A stretch of DNA of 64,000 bases from Dryomyza anilis (lineage: Eukaryota; Arthropoda; Insecta; Diptera; Dryomyzidae). A program made the translations under genes and the position numbers. Numbering within the stretch: the stretch's first letter is position 1; every line of letters begins with the position of its first letter. Below the pieces are notes generated by a model that saw only the letters and a program-made list of their open reading frames with translations, searched no databases and had not been told where the DNA came from. This document shows, one piece after another, positions 20,486 to 29,559 of this stretch. Where the stretch lies: contig OX638132.1 in NCBI GenBank assembly GCA_951804985.1, positions 44,988,791 to 45,052,790 of the forward strand, written 5' to 3'.

Positions 20486-20669
20486 TATTGCAAATACTAT
20501 AAATTATTAGAATAAGGCAGAAGCCAACCAGTTAAAACAAATTTATTTCGAGAAAGAAAAAATAATTTTCACAAATTGACAAATAACAAAAGTAGTAAAA
20601 CTAAAATTAAAATGAAAACATGAAGTGAAAATGTAAAGTATATTTAAACAAGTATAAATATTTTTAACA
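20486..20669 (-). repeat. Copia-type 5' LTR
   Basis: 184 bp, nearly identical to 16907-17090. In element sense it is followed by the primer-binding site. The flanking GTTTA matches the other side. Confidence 0.93.
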
Positions 20670-20674
20670 GTTTA

Positions 20675-21147
20675 GTTATATGGGACATAACTGATATTTT
20701 AAATTCATCATCTCCATTTTCAGGTTTAAACGGAAGAATATATTCTCCGGAGACTTCAACATCAATTTTATTGATTGTTTTGATAATAATTCACGTTTTA
20801 GTAAAGCTGATAGTCGTGGTACAAGATATAATTGCATACATTTTGTTTGAAAGCATTTTTTATTAGCTTATTTATCATTCTTCTCAGCGGATTTCTTATG
20901 TAAATTTGTTCTTATTTGAGCTTTCCATAAAGATTTATGAATGAAACAATTGCAGAATATACAATTAATTGTTTCATTGCTAGTTGATGGTCCATCATTA
21001 TCCATTTCCGGTTCCACCTGTAGTTTTGTCTTCTTGATATATAGCTCCTGATCATGTTTTGATAAATGAACTATTAAATTGTATTCCCTTGAGAATGTTT
21101 TATTACATGTTTTACATGTAAAGTTTTTATTGTCATTTTTTTTTTAC
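20675..21147 (-). pseudogene. Polinton DNA polymerase B, N-terminal zinc-finger part
   Basis: From 21147 downward: CKTCNKTFSREYNLIVHLSK-H, a canonical C2H2 finger (C-x2-C-x12-H-x3-H). Then an acidic/polar linker, a second Cys/His cluster CIFCNCFIHKSLW, a decayed stretch, and VEVSGEYILPFKPENGDDEF with ISVMSHITK. The last joins in frame with the text on the other side of the copia insertion. N-terminal fingers on Polinton polymerases are known in insects. The 5' end is cut by poly(A) of a nested non-LTR element, so the start codon is not seen. Confidence 0.78.
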
Positions 21148-21212
21148 AAATTAACCAACGCTCGGGGATGCCGCCTATACGTGCAATGCACAGTGTTGAT
21201 CGTATGAAAGGA

Positions 21213-22910
21213 TTATAGGTTCAAAGGAAGAGGAAAGAGGGAGTAGTGTCGGTGGATGTTTGCTTTAAATTTCCCAATATTAAAAATGTCGGGAAAAACA
21301 GACGCAGGGAGAGTGTTCCACAAATGAATCGTGCGACTGAAGAGCGAATTCTCTCTGTAATGCGTGGTTCTGTTGGGAACCGTGTGGACTACGAAGGGGT
21401 GGGCTTGGTTCGATGCCCTAGTAGGACGAGAGAACACACGACCTGGTGGAATCAGGCCATGTATTTCCCTCGAACACTTACCATTGTAATACCTATAAAA
21501 CAGGCTTACACACGCTACGGTCCTTCGGTTCTCAAGAGAACCAAGAGAGGATGAAATATTTTCATCCCCTATTAAATATATTGCACGTTGTTGGATTCGA
21601 TCCAGGAACTCCAATGAAGAATTTGAAGCCCCTGCCCATATGTGCGAATTGTATTCCATCTTAGGCCGAATATAGGTGGTGTAGACAGTGCGCAAGTCAG
21701 CAGGAGTGAAGTATGTCTTACACCGTTTCAGAAAACCGAGGCACTTGGCCGCTTCTTTCGACACATCAAATATATGATCATTCCAACGGATGTCACATTG
21801 TATTGATATGCCCAGAACGTCAAGAACAGCTGACTGCGCAATAACCACAGGTCCCATATTGAGGGGAGGGAGGGGTGAATCCATTCTTTTGTGAGATGAC
21901 AGACAAAATTGGGTCTTGCTTGCATTAAAATCAACTCTATTTGCAAGACCCCACTCAGAGAATGTTTTAAGGTCATTATTGAGTGTATCATTCATTGTGC
22001 GCCTTTTACTCCCAATCTCCAAAGAGTTTGGGGCTTGGTGAACGAATATTATTGACAAATGTTGCTGTCACCTGCAAAGGATTGGGTTTGGGTTCTGGGT
22101 CGATGACAGAAGGTCATTGATAAAAATCAGAAATAGCGACGGGGACAGGACGGAACCCTGCGGGACTCCAGAATTGATGGAATGTTGTTCTGAGAAAACA
22201 CCATCCATCGCAACTCGTATTGAAAGACCCTGAAGAAAACTCGATATCCATCGAGTAAAAAAATTACCGACACCATATGCAATTAGTTTTGATACGAGGA
22301 TTTCATGCCACACTCGATCAAAAGCCTAGGAAATATCAAGAGCAACAACCTTACTCTCCCCGAAAAGGTAAATACAATTATTCCACTTTTCGGAGAGGAC
22401 CGCCATTAAGTCATCGGTGGATCTGGTCCTACGGAAACCATATTGCCGGTCACTAAGTAATTCGTTTCGCTCCAGATAGTTCACAAGGTGAAAGTTTATT
22501 ACGCTTTCCATTACTTTGGATAGCGCAGAGCATATTGCAATGGGTCGGTAATTAGAAGGGTTCGTTGTCTCGCCCTTTTTCGGAACTAGCTGGACATTGG
22601 CAACCTTCCAACAAGATGGAAAAACTCCTGTCATGTAGGAGATGTTAAAAAGGTTACACAACGGACAAGCCAGCGTTGACGCACACTTCTTCAACACATG
22701 GGCAGATATGTCATCTGGCCCGGAAGCTTTATTTATATAGAGATTTGCTAAAACCCTTTTAACTGCCCGAGTTCGAAAATGTATCTCCGGCATTGCAGAA
22801 GTAACAAATTCGACGACGTGGTTGATTGCTAACTGGGAGCGTTGAATTATTTGCAAATAATTCTGCCAAGACATTAGCTTTGTCAACCGGGTCAGTGAAG
22901 GTCTGGTCAT
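21213..22910 (-). pseudogene. Reverse transcriptase of the CR1/Jockey-like element, broken
   Basis: 22910-22326: NKASGPDDISAHVLKKCAST, TNPSNYRPIAICSALSKVME, LLSDRQYGFRRTRSTDDLMA, VVALDIS (motif A start). A stop after VALDIS replaces the codons linking to FDRVWH. 22313-22068: GVFSEQHSINSGVPQGSVLS (motif B). The catalytic loop reads FAGDSN in one frame where F/YADD is expected: the first Asp is Gly. 22058-21213: LKTFSEWGLANRVDFNASKT, LGISIQCDIRWNDHIFDVSK and a C-terminal SLFSRTIHLWNTLPASVFP, the usual tail. Two frame changes. Inactive. Confidence 0.88.
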
Positions 22911-24551
22911 TCATTACAAGGGTTGGAGTAGACGATGTCGTCTGATTCTTCACCCTTTCTACAGGATCTTTTTACGCGCGTTTTGTTCGTGTAGAAACTT
23001 TTCACGCGCGATCACGGCATTACAGCGATTCCTAGCCTGTATGCGAAGTCTTTCAGTATCAGCATTCTTATTAGAACGCCAATTCTGGAAGGCTTCCTCT
23101 TTCGACCTGACTGCAATCCTGCAAGTCTCATTAAACCAAGAGTGGTTGTTTGGTTTAATGCTAATCATTTTAGAGGTATGAACGACCGCATACCCAATAA
23201 AATAATATTTTGTACCATTAAGGCCGCGGCATTTATGTCTCTATCTGTGAAACACAATATCCAAAAAAAAAATCATTTAACGCATCCCAATTTGCCATAC
23301 AGTCCTTTTCGGGGCTTTAATCGAAGAGGCGCGTAAACTAGAATACGAAAACGCAGCGGAAATAATACAGTGGTCGGAATTACCAAGAGGTGCAAGGACT
23401 TTTACATCATATTTTTCATGATGCGAAGTCAGAAAAAGGTCTAAGACTTTTTGGCTCTGCCCATCGACGCGTGGTAGGTACGTCGGTTCTTTCACCAATT
23501 GAGTGAGTTGATAGCACTCGGCAAACAGCTCAACATAACAACCCTCCTGTGTTGATAGACCCGAGTGGCTCAACCAAGTGGCGTTGTATACATTAAAGTC
23601 ACCAGCTTCCTCTTTCGACCTGACTGCAATCCTGCAAGTCTCATTAAACCAAGAGTGGTCGTTTGGTTTAATGCTAATCATTTTAGAGGTATGAACGACC
23701 GCATACCCAATAAAATAATATTTTGTACCATTAAGGCCGCGGCATTTATGTCTCTATCTGTGAAACACAATATCCAAAAAAAAATCATTTAACGCATCCC
23801 AATTTGCCATACAGTCCTTTTCGGGGCTTTAATCGAAGAGGCGCGTAAACTAGAATACGAAAACGCAGCGGAAATAATACAGTGGTCGGAATTACCAAGA
23901 GGTGCAAGGACTTTTACATCATATTTTTCATGATGCGAAGTCAGAAAAAGGTCTAAGACTTTTTGGCTCTGCCCACCGACGCGTGGTAGGTACGTCGGTT
24001 CTTTCACCAATTGAGTGAGTTGATAGCACTCGGCAAACAGCTCAACATAACAACCCTCCTGTGTTGATAGACCCGAGTGGCTCAACCTAGTGGCGTTGTA
24101 TATATTAAAGTCACCAGCAACAACATTTTCACTACCTGGAAATTGTTCCAATATATTTGAGATCGAATCAGATAGGGCATCTAACTTGTTACAGGAAGAA
24201 ACCCTGTCTAGGTTCGGACTCCTATAAATAAAACACAAGTGCAAGATGTGTTGCAAGATTTTGAATTTAATCCACATAGAATTAAATTCATTATCCGAAA
24301 CACTATGTTGCTGTTGGTGCTGGTACGCAACGTCACTTCGAATAAAAAGTAAAAATCCCTATGGGCAGGAACAATGGCAGTAGGTGGTACCCCGGTATTT
24401 GAAAATCCAGTGGATCTGCATCCTCGCCAACCTGGGTCTCACCTAATGCCATTATATGTGGCCTATAAAGAGACACATGCTCATAAACAGCGAAAAAAAT
24501 CGTCCTCAGTCCACGAATGTTGCAAAAATCTATACGAAAGATTTGCGACAT
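22759..24551 (-). pseudogene. Endonuclease and linker of the CR1/Jockey-like element, duplicated
   Basis: 24551-24333: FCNIRGLRTIFFAVYEHVSL, RPHIMALGETQVG, the endonuclease start with the catalytic Glu. 24277-23789: CFIYRSPN, VVAGDFNIYNA (Asp/Asn pair), KVLDLFLTS, and PLGNSDHCIISA with the final SDH. 23681-23277 repeats the second half of this, from the tandem duplication. 23168-22959 is the linker with NHSWFNETCRIAVRSKEEA. The duplication puts a linker between two endonuclease ends, so a normal protein cannot be read. Confidence 0.85.
23092..24117. repeat. 513-bp tandem duplication inside the retrotransposon
   Basis: Units 23092-23604 and 23605-24117, each from GCTTCCTCTTTCGACC to TTAAAGTCACCAG. 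They differ at only a few sites (for example GTTGTTT/GTCGTTT, CCATCGAC/CCACCGAC, TACATT/TATATT). It joins the linker to the end of the endonuclease DFN block, so it arose after or during insertion, not as a functional part. Confidence 0.9.
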
Positions 24552-24630
24552 TTTCGCTACTGGGCAAATTTAAAACAAACATACTATTAGTGGGCGACAG
24601 TTGAGACAAACAATTCAGAGCGTAAGCTAA

Positions 24631-24661
24631 ACAGTGGTCAGTGTTATGCCCTGACCACTGT
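24631..24661. promoter_or_regulatory. Perfect 11-bp hairpin in the retrotransposon leader
   Basis: ACAGTGGTCAG (24631-24641) pairs with CTGACCACTGT (24651-24661) over a 9-nt loop. It lies about 80 bp upstream of the endonuclease ATG in the minus sense. It could be a leader structure or remnant terminator-like fold; the role is unknown. Confidence 0.45.
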
Positions 24662-25442
24662 CTTCGTTACGTACTCTTGCAGTCTCAGCCACGCACGCAG
24701 ATAGCGAGGAGTAGGATGGGGAAGGGATTGAAAACGATAAACAAATAAGCAATTGCAACATAGGGCATAGAAAAGCCCGTTGCGTTGGCAATTTTAAGCA
24801 GCGACGACGGCAGCAGGCAGTGCTGTTGGTGCAGCGAAACCGGTTTTGTGTTATTGTTGTTGATAGTGTTTGGTTCTGTACTTTAATTGTCTTTGGTTTT
24901 AGTATGTTATTGTTTATTGAATGACATTTTAATTATTTTAATTGATATAGAATTGTTTCGGTGGACGACACTTAAACAAAATTTTGCACGGCACTCGACA
25001 AATATTAAGACAAACTCGACGGACAAAAATTGAACGAATTAGAAAAAAATGTAAGAGGACGACACGACACAACCGTCCCCCATCATTGTGCAGACGCTAC
25101 TCTGCACTTGTTATTTAACTTCAAATCAACATTACCTACCATCAATATTTTTGTTGACTTATTAAAATTTTATTTCTTTTTGCATATTTACTTAAATTAC
25201 TTAGTAAAATATAAAGAACGGAGTTGTAAAAAAATGTACAAAAATTATGAAATCGTATTCTGAATTTTATTGACTTCCGGTGTATTCCACTAGATATAAT
25301 TTAAATTTTGCTGAATTCAAATTTTTATATTCAGTTAAATATATATCATATTACTTTCTTTGATGTATAAAGGTGTTCTATACAATGGATATAATAATAT
25401 ATGTTAATCGTTTTCACACTTTTAATATATAAACATTAAAAA
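24662..25442. other. Retrotransposon leader, then AT-rich Polinton interior
   Basis: 24662-25110 is GC-richer and probably the 5' leader of the nested element. It holds repeated CGACGAC and CGACA words. After about 25110 it becomes AT-rich like the Polinton, with no supported gene. The small ORF at 25030-25263 crosses the boundary and has no recognisable features. Confidence 0.45.
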
Positions 25443-25847
25443 ATGGAGTGTGAATTTTGCCCCCATTTAAAATTCTCGACCAGAAACAACCTGAAGCGGC
25501 ATATCCTGCGAAAACATAATTTTTCGTATAAAAAGGCAAAAACTTATACATGTAAGTAAATAACTAAATATATTTTTTAAAATTATTTTATATTAATAAT
25601 AAAGATTTTATTAACAGTAAATCCTCAAATTGAAATACTAGAAGTCGTAACACTCCCGCCAGTAAATTTGATAGATGTTGGAATTATGGAAGGTTTGCTA
25701 GATGATGGACTAGATCATCTACTTCTTAACTTAGACGATCCGAGGATGTTAAATGCGGATCGTCATTATTGTAATTTAATGGACGATGATGATGATAATA
25801 TTTTATTAAACGCTCTACTGTGTTTTGAGCAGATAATGCATACATAA
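25443..25847 (+). CDS. Spliced C2H2 zinc-finger protein with acidic tail (112 aa), in Polinton
   Basis: Exon 1 is 25443-25551, intron 25552-25617 (66 bp, GTAAGT...TTAACAG), exon 2 25618-25847. Spliced length is 339 nt and stays in frame. Exon 1 encodes MECEFCPHLKFSTRNNLKRH then ILRKH, a single finger (C-x2-C-x13-H-x4-H). Exon 2 encodes an acidic region rich in Leu and Asp (GLLDDGLDHLLLNLDDPRML, then MDDDDD) resembling a transcription activation domain. The start has an A-rich context; AATAAATAAATAAA follows at about 25890. It is unbroken, unlike its neighbours. Likely a DNA-binding regulator of element or host genes; this is inferred from composition. Confidence 0.68.
25552..25617 (+). other. 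Predicted 66-bp intron of the zinc-finger gene
   Basis: GTAAGT donor, A-rich interior with TTAATAA branch-like words, and a TTTTATTAACAG acceptor. The size is near the mode for fly introns. Removal restores one 112-codon frame; without it exon 1 ends in TAA within the donor. Confidence 0.7.
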
Positions 25848-25973
25848 GTTTTTATTAATTATTTGTTATATTGTTTCAAATCGTTTTAAGAATAAATAAA
25901 TAAACAATATGTATATATTTAAATCTTTTATTTAAAAATGAATATATTTAAAAGTAAGTATATAGAAACGTTT

Positions 25974-26340
25974 TTATTCATAACGTAAATCGAATAGAGC
26001 CATCCCCATTACTTCTGATTGTCGTCCACTAAAAATAATAGACCACTTCTTCTCATTTATATTATATAAATATGGATCATCTGTTTCAACTTTTCTAGAA
26101 ATTCTTGCAGGTAGATAAAACCATATATTGTCTGTTAGATGTACAATTAATTTTGTTCCATTAATTGTGTTTTTCCATCAAATTTAGAAATCCTGAATTC
26201 CTGATCAATGGGCAAGTCATCTACTCTAATATATGTAGAGAGAAACTAATAATTTCAACGAAATCCTTAAAATAAAAAAAATATATAAATTAATAAATAC
26301 AAAAAATTAAAAAAAAATTAATAAAAAATCTTACCATATT
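25974..26340 (-). pseudogene. Small Polinton protein beside right TIR, spliced, one frameshift
   Basis: The minus strand reads ATG directly followed by GTAAGA (26340-26335), an AT-rich intron of about 90 bp ending TTTTAAG, then exon text. DLPIDQEFRISKFDGK is followed, after a 1-nt shift near 26165, by LIVHLTDNIWFYLPARISRK and NEKKWSIIFSGRQSEVMGMA to the stop at 25974-25976. A short protein with an LP(A/K)R pattern near the TIR occurs in other insect Polintons as far as I recall, function unknown. It is convergent with the zinc-finger gene and ends about 130 bp from it. Confidence 0.5.
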
Positions 26341-26345
26341 TTTGT

Positions 26346-27349
26346 TCCTATCATATTGTAATGTAGACGATAAATAACTTTAATTCAAGTTTCGATCCAT
26401 TTATATAAAATGGATATCTCTTTAAAATAAGTTAAAAAGATAATTCCTTTAGTATAAATATACTCAATTAAAAAAAGAGTATATAAAATTTGACTCAAGA
26501 AAAAACTAAATAAAATTGTTTTAACATGTTCAATCTTTAAAACTTATAGTATGTTGTTTAAAAATTGATCACAATGGAGCCTTATTGCTCCATGCAAATT
26601 TAAATAAAAATGATCCCAAGGAGTCTTATGGTCCATTCATTCATATAAGCAAATTAAACGAATTAAATGACCATGACTTTGTAGAATAAAAATATACTAC
26701 AATATCCATTATAGTAAAATTCACCTTGAATTAAATATGTGTCAATGAATTAATGCAGAAGTGCATTTACCTGTTTACAACAGAAAAATTACCCATCAAA
26801 AAATATATGTCTAATAATAACATTCATTCTAACACATTTGTTCCTCAACAAAGTTTCAAATTGAACCCTTTGTTCCTCAACTCTCTTGATGATCATGCAA
26901 AATAAATCATCAAGTATAAAACTGAAATTTTAATTGCTTTTATAACATATACAACAACAAAAATATTACGTACATATATGTACGTCTATAAATATTGCCA
27001 TTAAAAATGCTTACTTCGAAATACTTATCCCAACAACAATATGAGTTGCAAATTAACAACATATGTTAAAATGTCATCCCAATGGCTCCATGCCATTATA
27101 ATATATATAGTATACATACAATACAACTGATATTATACTAACAACTACTCTGTTACAAAATGATCCCTATTGAAAACAATAACAACAACTCTATTAAAAA
27201 TTATCCGAACTGAAATACACTAACAACTACTCTGTTAAAAAGTGATCCCTATTGAAAACAATAACAACATCTCTGTTAAAAAATGCTCCTCATGGCGCTT
27301 TATGGCTCCATGGAGCCCATTGAGCCAGAACCGGCCCAAACATACTACT
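26346..27349 (-). repeat. Polinton right terminal inverted repeat
   Basis: Reverse complement of 3970-4880, longer by about 90 bp through an insertion around 26830-27040. That stretch contains two TTTGTTCCTCAAC copies at 26837-26880. The outer 41-bp units and the TGGCTCCATGGAGCC palindrome are conserved. The difference between arms shows they have drifted since insertion. Confidence 0.92.
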
Positions 27350-27355
27350 GTTAAT
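27350..27355 (+). repeat. Polinton target-site duplication, right copy
   Basis: GTTAAT immediately after CATACTACT, identical to 3964-3969. The reverse form ATTAAC occurs at 31502-31507, next to another Polinton-type terminus, because the junction was duplicated in inverted orientation. Confidence 0.93.
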
Positions 27356-27801
27356 CAAGCAGTCTCTTTATTACCTACCGCAATCGTGCAGATACGAGTG
27401 CAAAACCAACAATTTTATGCCCATGTTCAGAAGTGAGCAAAATCTGTTCGACATTAACCGCAAGGCTTAATATACCAACCACAAATCTAGGAACCAATAA
27501 AGTATGTGAAGTTTCTGTTAATTATTGCCATGACCCAACTGTGACCTTCACGATATACGCACGTATTCGATCCGATTTTAACTTTAAAACGCCAACACGT
27601 CACGTTAATGCTGTCATCAAGGAAAAGTTCACTAATTTTAATTTGGCTGACCCAAAATTCTATACGTCATCAGCCGTATCTATAATTTTTGGAGCTGATA
27701 CTTATCATCGTATAATTCGCACCGAAGTCATGGCTAACTCGGTTGGGTCCTTTCTTGTCTATGTGTCCTTTAAAACATTTATAATTCAGAATCTTTATTG
27801 A
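27356..27801 (+). pseudogene. Retropepsin-like/DUF1758 domain of the split BEL element
   Basis: Continues the ORF cut at 3969: QAVSLLPTAIVQIRVQNQQF, then a deletion that removes the D-x-G active site, then KICSTLTARLNIPTTNLGTN, FKTPTRHVNAVIKEKF and ADPKFYTSSAVSIIFGADTY. The last is the LADP...GAD pattern of Pao proteases. It ends without the remaining C-terminal part. An inverted copy lies at 31056-31500. Catalytic Asp absent, so inactive. Confidence 0.8.
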
Positions 27802-28690
27802 TCTAAATAAAACAAAATAAATCACACTACTTTGAATTTTTAAATAATACTTGCTCATGAATTAAATGCTTTCGATATTAAAATTTTCATTCTCATTATA
27901 TTATATTGTATTATAAGTTTTTATGAATTATAAATTAAACAACATGATGAGATATATTTTCTATTGGTACCATTTTTTATTGCTGTAATCCTGCAAGGAG
28001 GTCGGCAATGGTTGCGCCAAACACTAGAAATTATAGTTCAAGATACAACATTCAAAACTGTTTGAAAAGCACTGAAGTATATTAACAATTTAAGAATATT
28101 GTCTCTTGCCAACTATTAAATATGAAATATTAAAATTGAATTATGTTAACATTATGTTAAATCATGAGTTCGTTGGTGCAATGCGCAACGACTTCCTTCT
28201 TCTTTGGACCACCGAACACTAAAGTACGTATCTTAATAAATCAAGTTTTTCGACTCGAATTGATTCTAAATCAACTGATTATTTCCTTTATTTCTACGAA
28301 TTCGAATATCGCAAATTGGGACCTTTTATGTTTTATACAAACAATCATTTTTTAAACTTTTTAATATTTATTTTAAATTCATACCAACATATTATTTATG
28401 AATACTGAATAAATTTAATTATTAAAATTTATTTTTGTTGAATATTCTTTTGCTTAGTAATTTACTGCTTAACTTTACTTTAAATAATATTTCTTTGATT
28501 TTCTTTATTTTGTTCTTATTTATATTGTTGAAATTTTTAATATTTGTTAAATTTTTTACCTTTACTATATTCTACTTACATTTGTCCTATATTACTTTAA
28601 TATTCGTCTAGTTTACTTTACTTTTATTTACACTAATTTATTGTTACTTTATTGTAATTTTAATTTTTCTTCATTCTACTATTCTTTTTA

Positions 28691-29228
28691 TATTATAAAC
28701 GTATCGTGACCTACTCCCGCGATGACTACCTCATGCTGTTATGGTGAAGTTTCAGTAAGGTGCATTGTAGGACATGCGTTTGGAGTTAAGCAATCAAATA
28801 GACTAGCAACTGGAGAAGTTGAGTGGAATTTGTGCACTGCAGTCTGCCGGAACATATTATATTTGGAACATACCTTAATATAATAGTTTAAGTTAGATTT
28901 TAAGTAAGTTGTTGTTAGTTATAGTTGAGAGTTAGAGTTATAAGTTGGAAGTTCAAGACATGTTTAACAATAATGTTAATATTAAAATAGAACTTTAGTT
29001 GAAATAAAAGTATGTCTAAGAAGAAAAGACTTGTTTAAATTATTTCGGGCAATAAAAATGGAACTTCAACTGGACATTCTCTGATAGTACATCATGGGTA
29101 ATTATTAAAGGAACGTTGCGATATTTGGCTACATGCCATGGACCATTTAAATACAAGAGATAGGGGCAGAATAATATTTAAAATAATGCAATTATACTAT
29201 CGTTTTTTTTTTATTTTTTTAATGTTGC

Positions 29229-29231
<3 letters not shown>
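28691..29231. other. Spacer of the inverted duplication, left part
   Basis: Contains TGTTATGGTGAAGTTTCAG and AAATAAAAGTATGTC words that could belong to a BEL LTR, but I cannot find a partner LTR. No gene is supported. Confidence 0.3.

Positions 29232-29324
<93 letters not shown>
29232..29324. repeat. (TA)n microsatellite
   Basis: About 93 bp of uninterrupted TA. The predicted ORF across it (29138-29440) is Tyr-Ile repeats and not a gene. Confidence 0.98.
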
Positions 29325-29326
<2 letters not shown>

Positions 29327-29559
29327 TATACTTTTAGTTCATTAAAAAAGAAAAATTATTTGCGAATGATAAATCATTATGACCCAAGTGACCAGAAGCA
29401 AAGTCCATATCTTTGCTTCAGTTCAGTTATTTTTCGCTGAAAATCGGTCACAGTAACTGAGTTGTAGCTGAAATCGTTACAAATCGTTTTCATTAGGATT
29501 TTTAATCTAACTTCATCTTTGCAGCTGATTTAAGTAAAATAAATGTTCACAAATTTAAG

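Larger units (their letters stand above)
16907..20669 (-). mobile_element. Copia-type LTR retrotransposon nested in polB
   Basis: Two 184-bp LTRs (16907-17090 and 20486-20669), nearly identical, and a 5-bp target duplication GTTTA (16902-16906 and 20670-20674). Minus-strand order gag, protease, integrase, RT, RNase H is diagnostic of Ty1/copia. At 3.76 kb it is shorter than a full copia; internal deletions remove the integrase-RT spacer and part of RT. A primer site complementary to the middle of initiator tRNA and a purine tract (GAGGAGGAG in the minus sense, 17091-17099) are visible. High LTR identity indicates a young insertion. Confidence 0.95.
21149..25110 (-). mobile_element. CR1/Jockey-group non-LTR retrotransposon nested in the Polinton
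   Basis: Minus-strand endonuclease and RT with a poly(A) tail seen as T(10) at about 21139-21148. The tail cuts into the polB zinc-finger segment. The 5' limit is uncertain: a GC-richer leader with a hairpin runs from 24552 to about 25110 before AT-rich Polinton sequence returns. No ORF1 is seen. A 513-bp tandem duplication lies in the endonuclease half. RT wording (YRPIAICSALSKVMESVINF, VPQGSVLSPSLF) resembles CR1/Kiri/Jockey groups. The target duplication was not found. Confidence 0.82.
3970..27349. mobile_element. Polinton/Maverick DNA transposon with nested retrotransposons
   Basis: The ends are AGTAGTATG... and the matching ...CATACTACT. Terminal inverted repeats of about 0.91 kb (left) and 1.0 kb (right) flank the element, with an exact 6-bp target duplication GTTAAT (3964-3969 and 27350-27355). 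Long TIRs, AG termini and 6-bp duplications are known Polinton traits. The interior carries the Polinton set: cysteine protease, major and minor capsid proteins, integrase, packaging ATPase and protein-primed-type DNA polymerase B. It spans 23.4 kb, roughly 12 kb without three nested retrotransposons. Most genes are frameshifted, so this copy is not expected to move by itself. Confidence 0.95.
27350..28690 (+). repeat. Inverted duplication, left arm
   Basis: About 1.34 kb, matching the reverse complement of 30190-31507 at roughly 97% by eye. It starts at the Polinton target duplication and covers the BEL retropepsin-like fragment plus about 890 bp of AT-rich sequence (27802-28690) with no recognised gene. 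It diverges from the other arm near 28690. Confidence 0.88.

Noticed and set aside
29138..29440. 100-codon ORF
   Set aside because: Mostly Tyr-Ile repeats from the (TA)n tract.
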